Source: Acidimicrobiaceae bacterium
GTDB lineage: Bacteria > Actinomycetota > Acidimicrobiia > Acidimicrobiales > Aldehydirespiratoraceae
Reading direction: 5' to 3'
NCBI GenBank assembly: GCA_016845585.1
Contig: JAERSO010000049.1
Span: 1 to 50,585 of the forward strand
DNA length: 50,585 nt
Position 1 is the first letter of the stretch, and each line of letters begins with the position of its first letter. The notes beneath the pieces are model-generated. The model made no database searches. It saw only the letters and a program-made list of their open reading frames with translations, and was not told where the DNA came from. Below, one piece after another: positions 16,185 through 24,947 of the stretch. The position numbers and the translations under genes are program-made.

Positions 16185-17822
16185 CTATTCGATGCCGAGG
16201 GCTTCCTTGGCGGTGGCGGTGGCCCACTTGTAGTCGGCCTTGCCGTTGGGGGCTCGGTAGACCCGATCGACGCGGATGATGTTCTTTGGGAGTTTGTATC
16301 CGGACAGATGGCTTCGGAGGCCGTCGACCATGTCCTGGTCGGAGAGGTCCGCACCCTCGACGAGCTCGACCACCGCGGTGACCGCGGATCCCCACTTGGG
16401 ATCGGGCACACCGACGACGTTGGCGTCGGTCACGCCGGCGAGAAGCTTCAGCGCTTCCTCGACCTCCTCGGGGAACACCTTCTCGCCGCCGGTGTTGATC
16501 GACACCGAACCACGTCCGAGCAGAACGAGCGTGCCGTCGGCGTCGATACGGGCGAAGTCGCCGGGGACCGACCAGCGGCGCCCCTCGATCTCACGGAACG
16601 TCTCGGCCGACTTGACCGGGTCACCGAAGTAGCCAATCGGGATCGAGCCCGTCACCGCGAGCAGTCCGGTCTCACCAGAGCCCGGCTCGACTCGCGTGCC
16701 GTCGTCCTTGAAGACCGCTGCATTCGGCCCGAGCGTGAACGTGGCCGTCTCCGTGTCGCCGTCGCCAGACGACTCCTTGCCGGCGAACCCGACACCCTCG
16801 CTGGCGCCGAGTGCGTCATTGCAGATCATCGCCGAGCCGACTGCTCGAGCGTGCGTGAGGAGCCGATCCTTGATGGGCTGGCTCCACATCACGCCCGACG
16901 AGGAGACCGAGCGAACCGACGACAGGTCGACCGGCTTCCCGGCGGCGGTTGCGTCATCGAGAGCGTCGACCATCGGGGCACAGAACACGTCGCCCACGAT
17001 GCTCACGAGCGTGCACTGCTGATCCTCGACGACCGACCAGAGTTCAGCGGCATCGAGACTGCGACTCGTCAATGAGACCACGGCACCGCCCTGGAACATG
17101 GTGAACAACGCGCCGATTCCGGCAGTGCCGTGCATCAGCGGAGACGCCGCGAGCTGGCGAGGCGGGGTGGTCAGCGCATCGAGCGCGTCCAGTGTCGCCA
17201 TGTACTCGCCAACCGTCGTCGGTAGATCGATTCCGAGCGGCGCGAGCGAGCGACGGGTCAACTCCATGAGGTTGCCGTGCGGCCACATCACGCCCTTGGG
17301 GTTGCCCGTGGTGCCGCCGGTGTAGAGGATCCACAGATCCTCGGAGTCGCGTTCGATCCGCGGCGCCGGCTCGGACTCTGCGATGAGATCCTCGTACCGG
17401 CGAGCCCAATCGGGGCACTCGCCCTCACCAACGTGAACCCACAGATGAACGCCGGGAAGGTCTCCGTGGACCGCGGAGAAGCGTTCGGTCAGCGCATCAT
17501 CGAAGAACACGGCCTTGGCCTGGCTGTTGTCGACCAGATAGGTCAGCTCGGCCTCGACGTAGCGGTAGTTGACGTTGCACGGCGCCGCCCGCAGCTTGAA
17601 CGCCGCGAACTCGGCCTCCATGTACTCGTTGCCGTTGTAGAGCGCGAGCGCGACATTGCTCCCGGCGTCCACACCAGCGGAGGAAAGCGCGCCGGCCAGC
17701 CGGGCGGCGCGGCCCTCGAACTCGGCCCATGTCCGCGACACGCCGCCGCAGTGAAGGGCCAGTCGATCGCCACGGGTGTCGGCAATGACTTCCCAGGCGG
17801 TTGCGAAGTTCAGTTCTCCCAT
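16185..17822 (-). CDS. Acyl-CoA synthetase (FadD19-like AMP-binding ligase)
   Basis: ATP-dependent activation of a carboxylic acid to its CoA thioester. 545 residues, usual for the family. AMP-binding loop LYTGGTTGNPKGVMW (167-180 region), PIGYFGDPVKSAETF, the hinge-domain GRGSVSINTGGEKVFPEEVE and the catalytic Lys region APNGKADYKWA are present. The overall pattern matches FadD19-type ligases, which in other actinobacteria activate the sterol side chain; the substrate here is not proven. Last gene of a seven-gene minus-strand unit starting at 23498, 9 bases after the phosphotransferase gene. Confidence 0.9.
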   Translation of the reverse strand: MGELNFATAWEVIADTRGDRLALHCGGVSRTWAEFEGRAARLAGALSSAGVDAGSNVALALYNGNEYMEAEFAAFKLRAAPCNVNYRYVEAELTYLVDNSQAKAVFFDDALTERFSAVHGDLPGVHLWVHVGEGECPDWARRYEDLIAESEPAPRIERDSEDLWILYTGGTTGNPKGVMWPHGNLMELTRRSLAPLGIDLPTTVGEYMATLDALDALTTPPRQLAASPLMHGTAGIGALFTMFQGGAVVSLTSRSLDAAELWSVVEDQQCTLVSIVGDVFCAPMVDALDDATAAGKPVDLSSVRSVSSSGVMWSQPIKDRLLTHARAVGSAMICNDALGASEGVGFAGKESSGDGDTETATFTLGPNAAVFKDDGTRVEPGSGETGLLAVTGSIPIGYFGDPVKSAETFREIEGRRWSVPGDFARIDADGTLVLLGRGSVSINTGGEKVFPEEVEEALKLLAGVTDANVVGVPDPKWGSAVTAVVELVEGADLSDQDMVDGLRSHLSGYKLPKNIIRVDRVYRAPNGKADYKWATATAKEALGIE

Positions 17823-17831
17823 TGGTCCTCC

Positions 17832-18935
17832 TCAGGCCAGGGCGCGCAGGGCGGCGATGGCGTCGGTGTCCTCGATGGCACTGACGCACCGACGCAGCAA
17901 TGTGGTCAGGACGAATTGCCCTTCGCCGGGCAGGTTCTCGAATTCGACGAACGAGGCCACGCCATAGATGAGGAAGAAGGCGAGGGCCACTCGGAAGTCT
18001 TCCCACACCACCTCGAGGTCACGGGTGACGCCGTGCTCGGCGAGTGTGTCGCAGTAGATCCGGATGAGTTCGTGCTCGCGGCCGCCGCGCACATCGCGTT
18101 CGAGCGACTGGCTCACGAAGTAGGCGAGGTCGTAGACACCATTGCCGACGCCGGCGATCTGGAAGTCGACCGTGACGATCTCGCCGTCGTCGTCGATGAA
18201 CATGTTGTCGGCGCGGTAGTCGGAGTGGACCAACGTCGGCGATGTCGTCAGGTGCCGCTGCGCCAGCGGCATGAGTTCGGTGAAATCGTTGCCGAAGGCC
18301 ACCAGTTCTTCGCTCAGCAGGTCGGATGCGTTGGCCTGGCAGGGCCCCCATCCGGCGGTGAAGATCTGGGGCAACACGACGTGGTACAGCGGGTTGTCGA
18401 TGCCGAGCCAGGTCTCGCTCAACTCGTCGAGACGCGGCGACTCGTGCCAGCCGGCATGGAAGGCGGCGACCGCGCGGACCGCGCTCTCCGCTTCCTCCCA
18501 GGTCATGCCGTTCACGCGATCGCCCTGCCGGAGATGGCTGAGGTCCTCCATGACGATGATGAAGTGCTGGTCCTCGTCGATCATCGCCGCATGGATCTTG
18601 GCCGTGCGCAGGTCGGAGTCGGCGTCGAGGTCGGTGTAGAAGCGCACCTCGCGGGCATAGAAGTTCATGGCGTGCGCCATGGCGAGTTGAGCATCGACAC
18701 CGATCGGCGTCTTGGCGATGACCGTTGCCGGACCATCACCACCGTCGTAGCTCAGAGAGATCCTCGAGAGTTGGCCCATGAGGCCGACGCCGATCTGGAA
18801 GGGCTCGGTGCTCAGGGAAGCCACCGTGGTGTCGGCATCAATGGCGCCACTCGTCCGGAAGACCTGAGTCATCCATTCCGCGTCGACATCCTCGACGGAC
18901 TTCGGCAGCCCGACCTCCAGTCCTGCGATGGTCAT
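17832..18935 (-). CDS. APH-like phosphotransferase family protein
   Basis: Kinase-fold protein, 367 residues. ATP Lys in TVIAKTP (71-77), catalytic loop HSDYRADN (237-244) and VDFQ metal site (256-259). More divergent from classical aminoglycoside kinases than 11874-12941. Sits just upstream of the acyl-CoA ligase gene, suggesting a role on acyl substrates. Its ribosome site GGGAGGA is duplicated by a 17-base tandem repeat directly upstream of the start. Confidence 0.84.
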   Translation of the reverse strand: MTIAGLEVGLPKSVEDVDAEWMTQVFRTSGAIDADTTVASLSTEPFQIGVGLMGQLSRISLSYDGGDGPATVIAKTPIGVDAQLAMAHAMNFYAREVRFYTDLDADSDLRTAKIHAAMIDEDQHFIIVMEDLSHLRQGDRVNGMTWEEAESAVRAVAAFHAGWHESPRLDELSETWLGIDNPLYHVVLPQIFTAGWGPCQANASDLLSEELVAFGNDFTELMPLAQRHLTTSPTLVHSDYRADNMFIDDDGEIVTVDFQIAGVGNGVYDLAYFVSQSLERDVRGGREHELIRIYCDTLAEHGVTRDLEVVWEDFRVALAFFLIYGVASFVEFENLPGEGQFVLTTLLRRCVSAIEDTDAIAALRALA

Positions 18936-18941
18936 GCAGTG

Positions 18942-18975
18942 TCCTCCCGACAGACGCGTCCTCCCGGCAGACGCG
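18942..18975. repeat. 17-base tandem duplication carrying the ribosome binding site
   Basis: Two head-to-tail 17-base units (18942-18958 and 18959-18975) differ at one base. On the minus strand each ends in GGGAGGA, so the phosphotransferase gene has two identical Shine-Dalgarno sequences; the proximal one is 7 bases from the ATG at 18935. The distal one has no start codon at working distance. Confidence 0.8.
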
Positions 18976-18989
18976 ATCGGAATGAAGGT

Positions 18990-19679
18990 CTACTCGGCCT
19001 CGCCGGTCTCCGCCAGATCGCCGACTGGGCGGCCCTGCCAGTCCATGCCCAACTCCTCGAGGCGTCGACGTACCGTCAGCATCGGTCGACGCATCCCCCC
19101 GACCTTGACCTCCGACATCAGGTCGCCGTCCTCGGCCCAGACATGGCAGGTGTTGGACAGGTGCGTGAAGCGGGACGTTTCGGAGTCCTCCACCAGCGGG
19201 TGCGGCCGACCATCGATGATGGCGTTGGCCGCCCGCAGGCCGTTTCGGGACTGAACCGCAACCGGCGCCATCGCCTGCAGGAGGGCCGTGGTGTGTGTGC
19301 AACCTCGCGGGCCGCCGAACAACTCCCGCACCTTGTGGGTGAACCCGCGCGCGATGCTGAGTCCGACGAGGAGGTCGTACCGCTCCTCGATGTCCTGGCA
19401 GATGTTGTGCGGATGCGTGGCGATGTTCGTCCGTGCGGCCACGATTTCGAGGGCAGGCATCTGCACCTCGATCTCGACCAGCATGTGATGCATCGTCAGC
19501 GGGTCGGGGTCTGCGGGAATCGAGATCCCCGGCGGCCGCTGATCGCGCAGCGCGCCTTGGACGAGCAGTCGATCCTCGGCCAGGCGGTACGACTGCACCC
19601 GATACTCGCGATTGTGCAGAACAGGCACCGCCCCTTCTGGAGGAGGCGGAAGGATCGAGTCGCTCTGGAACTCACTCAT
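18990..19679 (-). CDS. DUF2889-family protein
   Basis: 229 residues with no signal peptide or membrane helix. The segment GGPRGCTHTTALLQAMAP near residues 125-145 and the preceding DIEERYDLLVGLSIARGFT resemble DUF2889, an uncharacterised family seen beside acyl-CoA and aromatic degradation genes. No catalytic residues can be assigned; Cys and His in GCTHTT are the obvious candidates. It follows the MFS gene by 10 bases and precedes the phosphotransferase gene by 54. Confidence 0.65.
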   Translation of the reverse strand: MSEFQSDSILPPPPEGAVPVLHNREYRVQSYRLAEDRLLVQGALRDQRPPGISIPADPDPLTMHHMLVEIEVQMPALEIVAARTNIATHPHNICQDIEERYDLLVGLSIARGFTHKVRELFGGPRGCTHTTALLQAMAPVAVQSRNGLRAANAIIDGRPHPLVEDSETSRFTHLSNTCHVWAEDGDLMSEVKVGGMRRPMLTVRRRLEELGMDWQGRPVGDLAETGEAE

Positions 19680-19689
19680 GGCGTGCCTC

Positions 19690-20931
19690 TCATGACGGGG
19701 ATTCTCCTGGCTCGACGGTCGGGTCCGCCAGTTCTGCTCGACGGGAGGCCACGATCATGCCGCCGACCGCCACCACGATGCTGATCAGCGCGCCATAGAG
19801 GTTCGCCCACATCCCATTGATGGTGTCGCCGACGACGCCGGTGATCGGACCACCGATCGGCGTGGACCCGATGAACAACACGGCGGTGATGGCGAGCACA
19901 CGACTGCGCATCTGCGGACTGACGTCCTGTTGGGTGACGACGGTGGTGACGTTGACGAACGCGGTGCCGCTCATGCCGAAGGGGACGACGAGTATCAGCG
20001 CGACCCACAACGTCTGCGAGAGAGACAGCGCGGCCAGGGCGAGACCAAGGCACAGTCCGACCCGGTACACCCAGACATCACGGATGTGGTGCATTCGGGC
20101 GACCAACAGCGAGCCGGCCACATTGCCCAGACTCATCATCGACATGAGCCAGCCGAACGCCGCATCGTCTCGCTCGAGGCTGTCGGCCACGAGCAACGGC
20201 AGACCCACCGAGTGGTTGTAGGCGAAGGTGGAGATCACCGCGAAGATCACGAGCGCGGACCGGAGCATCGGAACGGACCAAACCGCGGCCAGCCCTTCTC
20301 GCACCGGCGATTTCGAACGCTGCGGCGCGTCGATCGTGTGGAAGCGGGATTGATCGAGCCGGACCATGGCGAACAGGAAGCTGATGTAGCTGATCCCGTT
20401 CAGGAGGAAGACCCATTCCGTGCCATGGGCGGTGGCGAGGAGGGCGGCCAGAGCGGGGCCGACGACCCGAGCACTCGTCATCACCGACGTGCCGAGGGAG
20501 AGGATGTTGCCCATGTTCTCGGGCGGCACCAACTCAGTGGAGAGGGTGCGCCGGGTCGGGTTGTCGAAGGCCGACAGCGTGCCGAAGATCAGCGTGAGCC
20601 CGTACACCCACCAGAGGTTCACGGCCCCCGCGAAGATCACGGCCGCGAGCGCAAGGGCCACCACACCCATCGCCGCCTGGATCCGCAGGGTGGTGCGGTA
20701 GCGATCGACGCGGTCGGCCACCGCTCCGGCATAGAGGCCGAGGAGGAGGAGCGGGCCGAACTGACAGGCGGCGGCGATACCGAGCTCGACGCCGGTGCCA
20801 CCGAGTTCGCGCACGATCAACACGACGGCGATGTTGTGGGCCCAGGTGCCGATGGTCGAGATCCACAGGCCACCGAAGAAGATGCGGACGTTGCGCTCCC
20901 GAAACGATCGGAGCGGGTTGTTGTCGTTCAC
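19690..20931 (-). CDS. MFS transporter (MFS_3 / EntS-like)
   Basis: Twelve-helix-type carrier of 413 residues from GTG 20931, which overlaps the stop of the upstream PPOX gene as GTGA. An ATG at 20982 would add 17 residues inside that gene and is less likely. Motif-A-like GAVADRVDRYRTT follows helix 2 and SAFDNPTRRTLSTE is typical of the EntS-like exporter group. Probably exports a product or intermediate of this operon; substrate unknown. One of three MFS carriers in the window. Confidence 0.88.
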   Translation of the reverse strand: MNDNNPLRSFRERNVRIFFGGLWISTIGTWAHNIAVVLIVRELGGTGVELGIAAACQFGPLLLLGLYAGAVADRVDRYRTTLRIQAAMGVVALALAAVIFAGAVNLWWVYGLTLIFGTLSAFDNPTRRTLSTELVPPENMGNILSLGTSVMTSARVVGPALAALLATAHGTEWVFLLNGISYISFLFAMVRLDQSRFHTIDAPQRSKSPVREGLAAVWSVPMLRSALVIFAVISTFAYNHSVGLPLLVADSLERDDAAFGWLMSMMSLGNVAGSLLVARMHHIRDVWVYRVGLCLGLALAALSLSQTLWVALILVVPFGMSGTAFVNVTTVVTQQDVSPQMRSRVLAITAVLFIGSTPIGGPITGVVGDTINGMWANLYGALISIVVAVGGMIVASRRAELADPTVEPGESPS

Positions 20932-21428
20932 TCGTCCTCGAACAGCGAGGGCGGGAAACCGCCCTTGCTGACCGGCCCCCATCGTGTGGGTTCGATGATG
21001 ATCACCGACTTGCCCTGATCGTCCATGGCTTGCCGGTATTCGTCCCAGTCGGGGTGTTCGCCGCTGATGCAGCGGTAGTACTCGACGAGTCCGTCACCGG
21101 CTTCGGGCATGTCGAGGACGGTGGCCGTGCCGTCGATCTGCACCCACTCGTCGTTGAACCTCTCCCCCATGGCGAGCACCGACACATCGGCGTTGCGTTT
21201 GGCGTTGATCGTCTTCGCCCGACTCGGGTAGGTGGAGATCACCAGGCGACCGTCACCGGTCATCCCGCCGGTGACCAGGCTCATCTGCGGACGACCGTCT
21301 CGACGGGTCGTCGAGAGCACCCAGTGATTCTTGCCGGCCAGGAAGAAGGCGAGACCAGCACGGCCGACCGGTCGATCACTCGACTTGTAGGCGGCGCGGC
21401 GATCGTCCTGAGGGATCTTCTTGACCAT
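20928..21428 (-). CDS. PPOX-class (F420/FMN split-barrel) protein
   Basis: 166-residue split-barrel protein of the pyridoxamine-5'-phosphate-oxidase-like superfamily. NHWVLSTTRRDGRPQMSLV and GDGRLVISTYPSRAKTINAKRN are the standard cofactor-binding segments; WVQIDGTATVLD follows. In actinobacteria many such proteins use F420, fitting the LLM enzymes here. Gap to the crotonase gene upstream is 3 bases and it overlaps the MFS gene by 4, so all three are translated together. Confidence 0.85.
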   Translation of the reverse strand: MVKKIPQDDRRAAYKSSDRPVGRAGLAFFLAGKNHWVLSTTRRDGRPQMSLVTGGMTGDGRLVISTYPSRAKTINAKRNADVSVLAMGERFNDEWVQIDGTATVLDMPEAGDGLVEYYRCISGEHPDWDEYRQAMDDQGKSVIIIEPTRWGPVSKGGFPPSLFEDE

Positions 21429-21431
21429 CGA

Positions 21432-22232
21432 CTACCGCTCGGTGAAGTTCGGCGGACGGCGATCGGCCATTGCCCGCACGCCTTCCTTCCAGTCGTCGGT
21501 GAGACGGAGCCAGTCCTGTTCGGCCTTCTCGCGATCGGTGGCCGCCCGAACCTGCTGGGCGAGTCCCCCGCGCATCGTCTCCCGGATCGAGGCAACGGCA
21601 AGCGGAGCGGACGCCGCGATCTCCGCCGCGAACTCATGGGCCTCCACCCGGAGGTCGTCGAGTGGCACGAGTCGATCAGCCAGGCCCATCTCGTGGGCGG
21701 TCTCGCCGTTGATCCGGCGCCCGGTGTACAGCAGCTCGAGCGATCGCTGTTGACCGATGAGTGGCGGCAGCGTGGCGCTCAGGCCGAAGCCGTGATGAAA
21801 GCCGAGGCGAGCGAAGTTCGCCGCGAACCGGGCCTCGGGTGCGGCGACACGGAAGTCGGCGAAGCACGCCACGCCGAGCCCCCCACCGATGGCAGCGCCC
21901 TGGACCGCGGCGACGACGGGCGTCGTGGTGGCGAAGAGATCGACCGCGGCGTCGTAGAGATGGCGCGGCGAACCGTTGGGGTTCCTGGCATCCGGTGAGT
22001 CGTCGCCGTCACCGCTGAAGTCGGCACCGGCGCAGAAGTGTTTGCCCTCTGAACACAGCACGACGGCCCGACAGCGCGGGTCAGCATCGATGGCCCGGAA
22101 CGCGTCGACCATCGAGTCGATCATCGCGGGCGAGAAGAAGTTGTTGGGCCCGCGTCGGATCTCGACCGTGGCGACGTGGTCGTCGTCGACGGTGACGTGG
22201 ATGTCCCCGAACGTGCCAAAGTCGTTGCTCAC
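21432..22232 (-). CDS. Crotonase-fold (enoyl-CoA hydratase/isomerase family) protein
   Basis: 266 residues. Oxyanion-hole segment VLCSEGKHFCAGADFSG and GAAIGGGLGVACFADFRVAAPEARF are clear. The position of the first catalytic acid holds Gly (GGGLGVA), and the second region (FHHGFGLSATLPPLIG) has no Glu, so both hydratase acids appear to be missing. A non-hydratase crotonase reaction is more likely. Follows the acyl-CoA dehydrogenase gene by 6 bases in the seven-gene unit 23498-16185. Confidence 0.86.
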   Translation of the reverse strand: MSNDFGTFGDIHVTVDDDHVATVEIRRGPNNFFSPAMIDSMVDAFRAIDADPRCRAVVLCSEGKHFCAGADFSGDGDDSPDARNPNGSPRHLYDAAVDLFATTTPVVAAVQGAAIGGGLGVACFADFRVAAPEARFAANFARLGFHHGFGLSATLPPLIGQQRSLELLYTGRRINGETAHEMGLADRLVPLDDLRVEAHEFAAEIAASAPLAVASIRETMRGGLAQQVRAATDREKAEQDWLRLTDDWKEGVRAMADRRPPNFTER

Positions 22233-22238
22233 GCCAGA

Positions 22239-23498
22239 TCAGCCCTGCTGAGCCGACTGGTTCTCCCGCCATGTGCCGCCGTCGGCGCGGGGCTCCTTCG
22301 GCAAGCCCAGAACCCGGTCACCGATGATGCCCTTCTGCACCTCGGATGTGCCCGCATAGATCGTGCCGGGCCGAGCGGTGAAGAAGCTGCTCATCCAGTT
22401 GGCGACAGTGTTCGGTGTGCCGAGCTCAGGCGCCCCGAGGCCGTCGCGAGTCTCCTCGCCGAAGCCGACCATTCCGTCGGCACCAGCGACGTTCATCGCC
22501 GCCTCGGTGATCTTCTGGTGGTAGCTGCTCCAGAACAACTTGCCGATCGATGACTCGGGGCCCGGCGCGTCACCAGCGAGGAACTTGGTGAGCACCTGGT
22601 AACCCCGGTAGCGCATGATCTCGACGGCGGTGTGGAAACGAGCGATGTCCTGGCGGACACTGGGATCGTCGAGCTTGTCGTGGCGACGAGCCAGATCGAT
22701 GAAGTTCTGGAGCTCCTCGCTGAATCGAAGCGCCGCGGTCGTGGCACCGACGCCCCGCTCGAAGCCGAGCAGGGTATTGGCCACGGCCCAACCGCCGTTG
22801 ACTTCGCCGAGCACATTGCCCTTGGCGGTGCGGGCGTCTTCGTAGAACACCTCGTTGACGTGTTCGTGCTTGCCCATGTCGAGGATCGGCCGAACCTCGA
22901 TGCCGGGCTGATCCATCGGCACCAGGAGGAACGAGATGCCCTTGTGCTTGGCGGAGTCCGCGTCAGTACGGCACAGCGTGAAGATCATGTTGGCGTTGGT
23001 TGCCGACGACGTCCAGGTCTTCTGACCATTCAGGACCCACTCGTCCCCGTCGAGCTCAGCCTTCAGTCCGAGGTTGGCGAGATCGGACCCGGAGTTGGGT
23101 TCGCTGTAACCCTGGCACCACACATCGGTGCCGTCGAGGATGCGGGGGATGTAGTACTGCTTCTGTTCCTCGGTGCCCCAGTGCAGGATGGTGTTTCCGA
23201 CCATGCCGATGCTGAAGCCGTCATTGATGCCAGATGTGGGCACACCACGCTTGGCGAACTCCTCGTTCAGCACCACGTGCTCGAGATGGGTCAGGCCCGC
23301 GCTGCCGTACTCCGCCGGCCAGTTGGGCGCGAGAAGCTGGGCGCCACGAAGCGTCTGACGCCACTCCGCTTGCCAGCCCTTGCGAAGCTCAGGCGCGAGC
23401 GCACCGAGGCCTGCCCAATCGCTCGGCAGGTGCTCATCGAGAAAGGCTGCGATCTTCTCGCGGAACGCGACCGACTCTTCCGGGTAGTTCAGGTCCAT
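22239..23498 (-). CDS. Acyl-CoA dehydrogenase family protein
   Basis: 419 residues from ATG 23498. CQGYSEPNSGSDLAN (128-142), DEWVLNGQKTWTSSA, and the C-terminal YAGTSEVQKGIIGDRVLG segment are typical. Resembles the large FadE-type dehydrogenases for bulky CoA esters. First gene of a seven-gene unit (dehydrogenase, crotonase, PPOX, MFS, DUF2889, kinase, ligase) with gaps of -4 to 54 bases. A palindromic repeat lies 50 bases upstream of its start, separating it from the MFS gene before it. Confidence 0.91.
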   Translation of the reverse strand: MDLNYPEESVAFREKIAAFLDEHLPSDWAGLGALAPELRKGWQAEWRQTLRGAQLLAPNWPAEYGSAGLTHLEHVVLNEEFAKRGVPTSGINDGFSIGMVGNTILHWGTEEQKQYYIPRILDGTDVWCQGYSEPNSGSDLANLGLKAELDGDEWVLNGQKTWTSSATNANMIFTLCRTDADSAKHKGISFLLVPMDQPGIEVRPILDMGKHEHVNEVFYEDARTAKGNVLGEVNGGWAVANTLLGFERGVGATTAALRFSEELQNFIDLARRHDKLDDPSVRQDIARFHTAVEIMRYRGYQVLTKFLAGDAPGPESSIGKLFWSSYHQKITEAAMNVAGADGMVGFGEETRDGLGAPELGTPNTVANWMSSFFTARPGTIYAGTSEVQKGIIGDRVLGLPKEPRADGGTWRENQSAQQG

Positions 23499-23548
23499 GA
23501 GGGCCAATCTCTCACTTGTGCGCGGGCGGGACAAACCCGCCCAACCCC

Positions 23549-23597
23549 GAACTGGCGGAACCGTTGATCGATGACCGACGGTTTGTGCCGCCAGTTC
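23549..23597. repeat. Palindromic repeat copy 3
   Basis: Forty-nine bases, the most degenerate copy. Outer arms CGAACTGGCGG and CCGCCAGTTCG are perfect. The 5' half has lost the CACA of the consensus, but AACCG and CGGTT pair further in, leaving TGTG as a bulge. It lies 19 bases after the stop of the MFS gene at 23617. Confidence 0.85.
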
Positions 23598-23616
23598 GCC
23601 CGATTTCCGGGGTTGG

Positions 23617-24843
23617 TCAGAGCCAGGGGCGGACTCGGAAGCGAACGCCCGTCTTCGGCGGTTCGGTGGGGCGATCTCCCGGTCGCGGATGGACGGCATA
23701 CCACCGGGGCACGAGCACGATTCGGGTGAGGACGAGGGCCCCGAACGTCACCCCGGCCGCCACGAGGAAAGCGAGGCGGTAGCCGGAGAACGTGACGATC
23801 AAACCCATGATCGGCCCGACCAACGCGTTGGCGATGTCGAAGAAGGCGGTGTAGGTCGCCATCGCCGATCCACGCTCACGGTCGCTGACCCCATCGACCG
23901 CCACCACCATGAACGACGGAGACTGCAGCGACAGGCCGAGCGCCAGGAGACCAGCCCCGACGACCAACCCGGTTGGGTTGGCCCAGAGGGCGAGGAGGAC
24001 GGTGGCGCATGCGGTCAGCATCAGTGCCCCCGACGCGGCTCGCAACGGACCGACACGATCGGGGACGCGACCGAAGGTCACCCGAGCGACGATCATCGTT
24101 CCGGAGCTGACCAGGAAGACAACGCCGACGGAGTCCATCCCGATCGTGTCCGAGTACAGCGCGGCGAAGGTGAGGAATCCGTTGAAACCGAAGATGCCGA
24201 ACAGGGTGATGACGCCCGGCCAGATCGAGCCGCGGTGGATCAGGGGCGACGGCTCGGCGGCCGGATCGCCCGGTCGGTGGCTCAGCCCCCACGACAGGCT
24301 CCCGGACACGAGCGAGAGCCCGGCTACCACCCACCACACCGTGGCGTAGTCAGATTGATCGAGCACCCATTCTGCGCCCATGGGACCGAGACCCATCCCG
24401 AGATGCACGGCGACGAGGTTGAATGCGGCGGCCTGGCTGCGTCGGTCGTCCGGTGCCAGCTCCATGGCGCGGACCGTGCTCCCGATGAAGAAGGCGGCAC
24501 TGCCCGCGCCCATCACGAGGCGTGAGACCAGCGCACCCGACACCGTGGGGAACACGACCAACAGCACCATCGACACCGCGCTCGCGACGCCGCCGATGGC
24601 GACCATTCGACGAGCCCCGCGCCGATCGGTCATCCGCCCGAACCAGAACCGGCTCAACAGCGCGGTGACGGCCGCCGAGCCCATGACCACCCCAGCTGTC
24701 AATTCGGTGCCGCCGAGCTCGTCGACCACATAGACCGGCAGGATCGCGAGCAGCGCCCCCATCCCCAACATGAGCGTGGTGCCCGTGGCGAGGAGGGTGA
24801 GGAACTCGCGGGTGAAGAGTCGATCCTGCGTCCCCGAAGCCAT
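23617..24843 (-). CDS. MFS transporter
   Basis: Multi-helix carrier of 408 residues with about twelve hydrophobic segments. Helix-2/3 loop motif RFWFGRMTDRRGARR is a clear MFS motif A, and the matching TFGRVPDRVGPLRAAS lies in the second half. It stands alone between two palindromic repeats (copies 3 and 4), so it is probably its own transcription unit. Substrate unknown; a drug or metabolite exporter is the default guess. Confidence 0.88.
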   Translation of the reverse strand: MASGTQDRLFTREFLTLLATGTTLMLGMGALLAILPVYVVDELGGTELTAGVVMGSAAVTALLSRFWFGRMTDRRGARRMVAIGGVASAVSMVLLVVFPTVSGALVSRLVMGAGSAAFFIGSTVRAMELAPDDRRSQAAAFNLVAVHLGMGLGPMGAEWVLDQSDYATVWWVVAGLSLVSGSLSWGLSHRPGDPAAEPSPLIHRGSIWPGVITLFGIFGFNGFLTFAALYSDTIGMDSVGVVFLVSSGTMIVARVTFGRVPDRVGPLRAASGALMLTACATVLLALWANPTGLVVGAGLLALGLSLQSPSFMVVAVDGVSDRERGSAMATYTAFFDIANALVGPIMGLIVTFSGYRLAFLVAAGVTFGALVLTRIVLVPRWYAVHPRPGDRPTEPPKTGVRFRVRPWL

Positions 24844-24864
24844 GATGCGGCGACGCTACCGCCA

Positions 24865-24882
24865 CCCCGAACTCGCGACACA
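24865..24882. repeat. Duplicated half-arm next to palindrome copy 4
   Basis: CCCCGAACTCGCGACACA directly abuts the left arm of copy 4 (CCCCGAACTGGCGGCACA) and matches 16 of 18 bases, so the arm is tandemly duplicated. It lies 21 bases upstream of the MFS start at 24843. Confidence 0.8.
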
Positions 24883-24939
24883 CCCCGAACTGGCGGCACA
24901 TTTGGTCGGTGACCGGCGGTTTGTGCCGCCAGTTCGGGG
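24883..24939. repeat. Palindromic repeat copy 4 (longest perfect stem)
   Basis: Core 24887-24935. With flanks the stem is a perfect 18-bp inverted repeat: CCCCGAACTGGCGGCACA (24883-24900) and its complement at 24922-24939, around a 21-base loop holding GGTCGGTGACCGGC. Orientation is opposite to copies 1 and 2. It begins 8 bases after the P450 stop (12 bases to the core). No T-run on either side. Confidence 0.93.
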
Positions 24940-24947
24940 GGTTTGCG

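Noticed and set aside
17277..19784. An 835-codon plus-strand open frame opposite ligase, kinase and DUF2889 genes
   Set aside because: Antisense shadow typical of high-GC DNA; no recognisable motif, while the minus strand holds three clear protein families.
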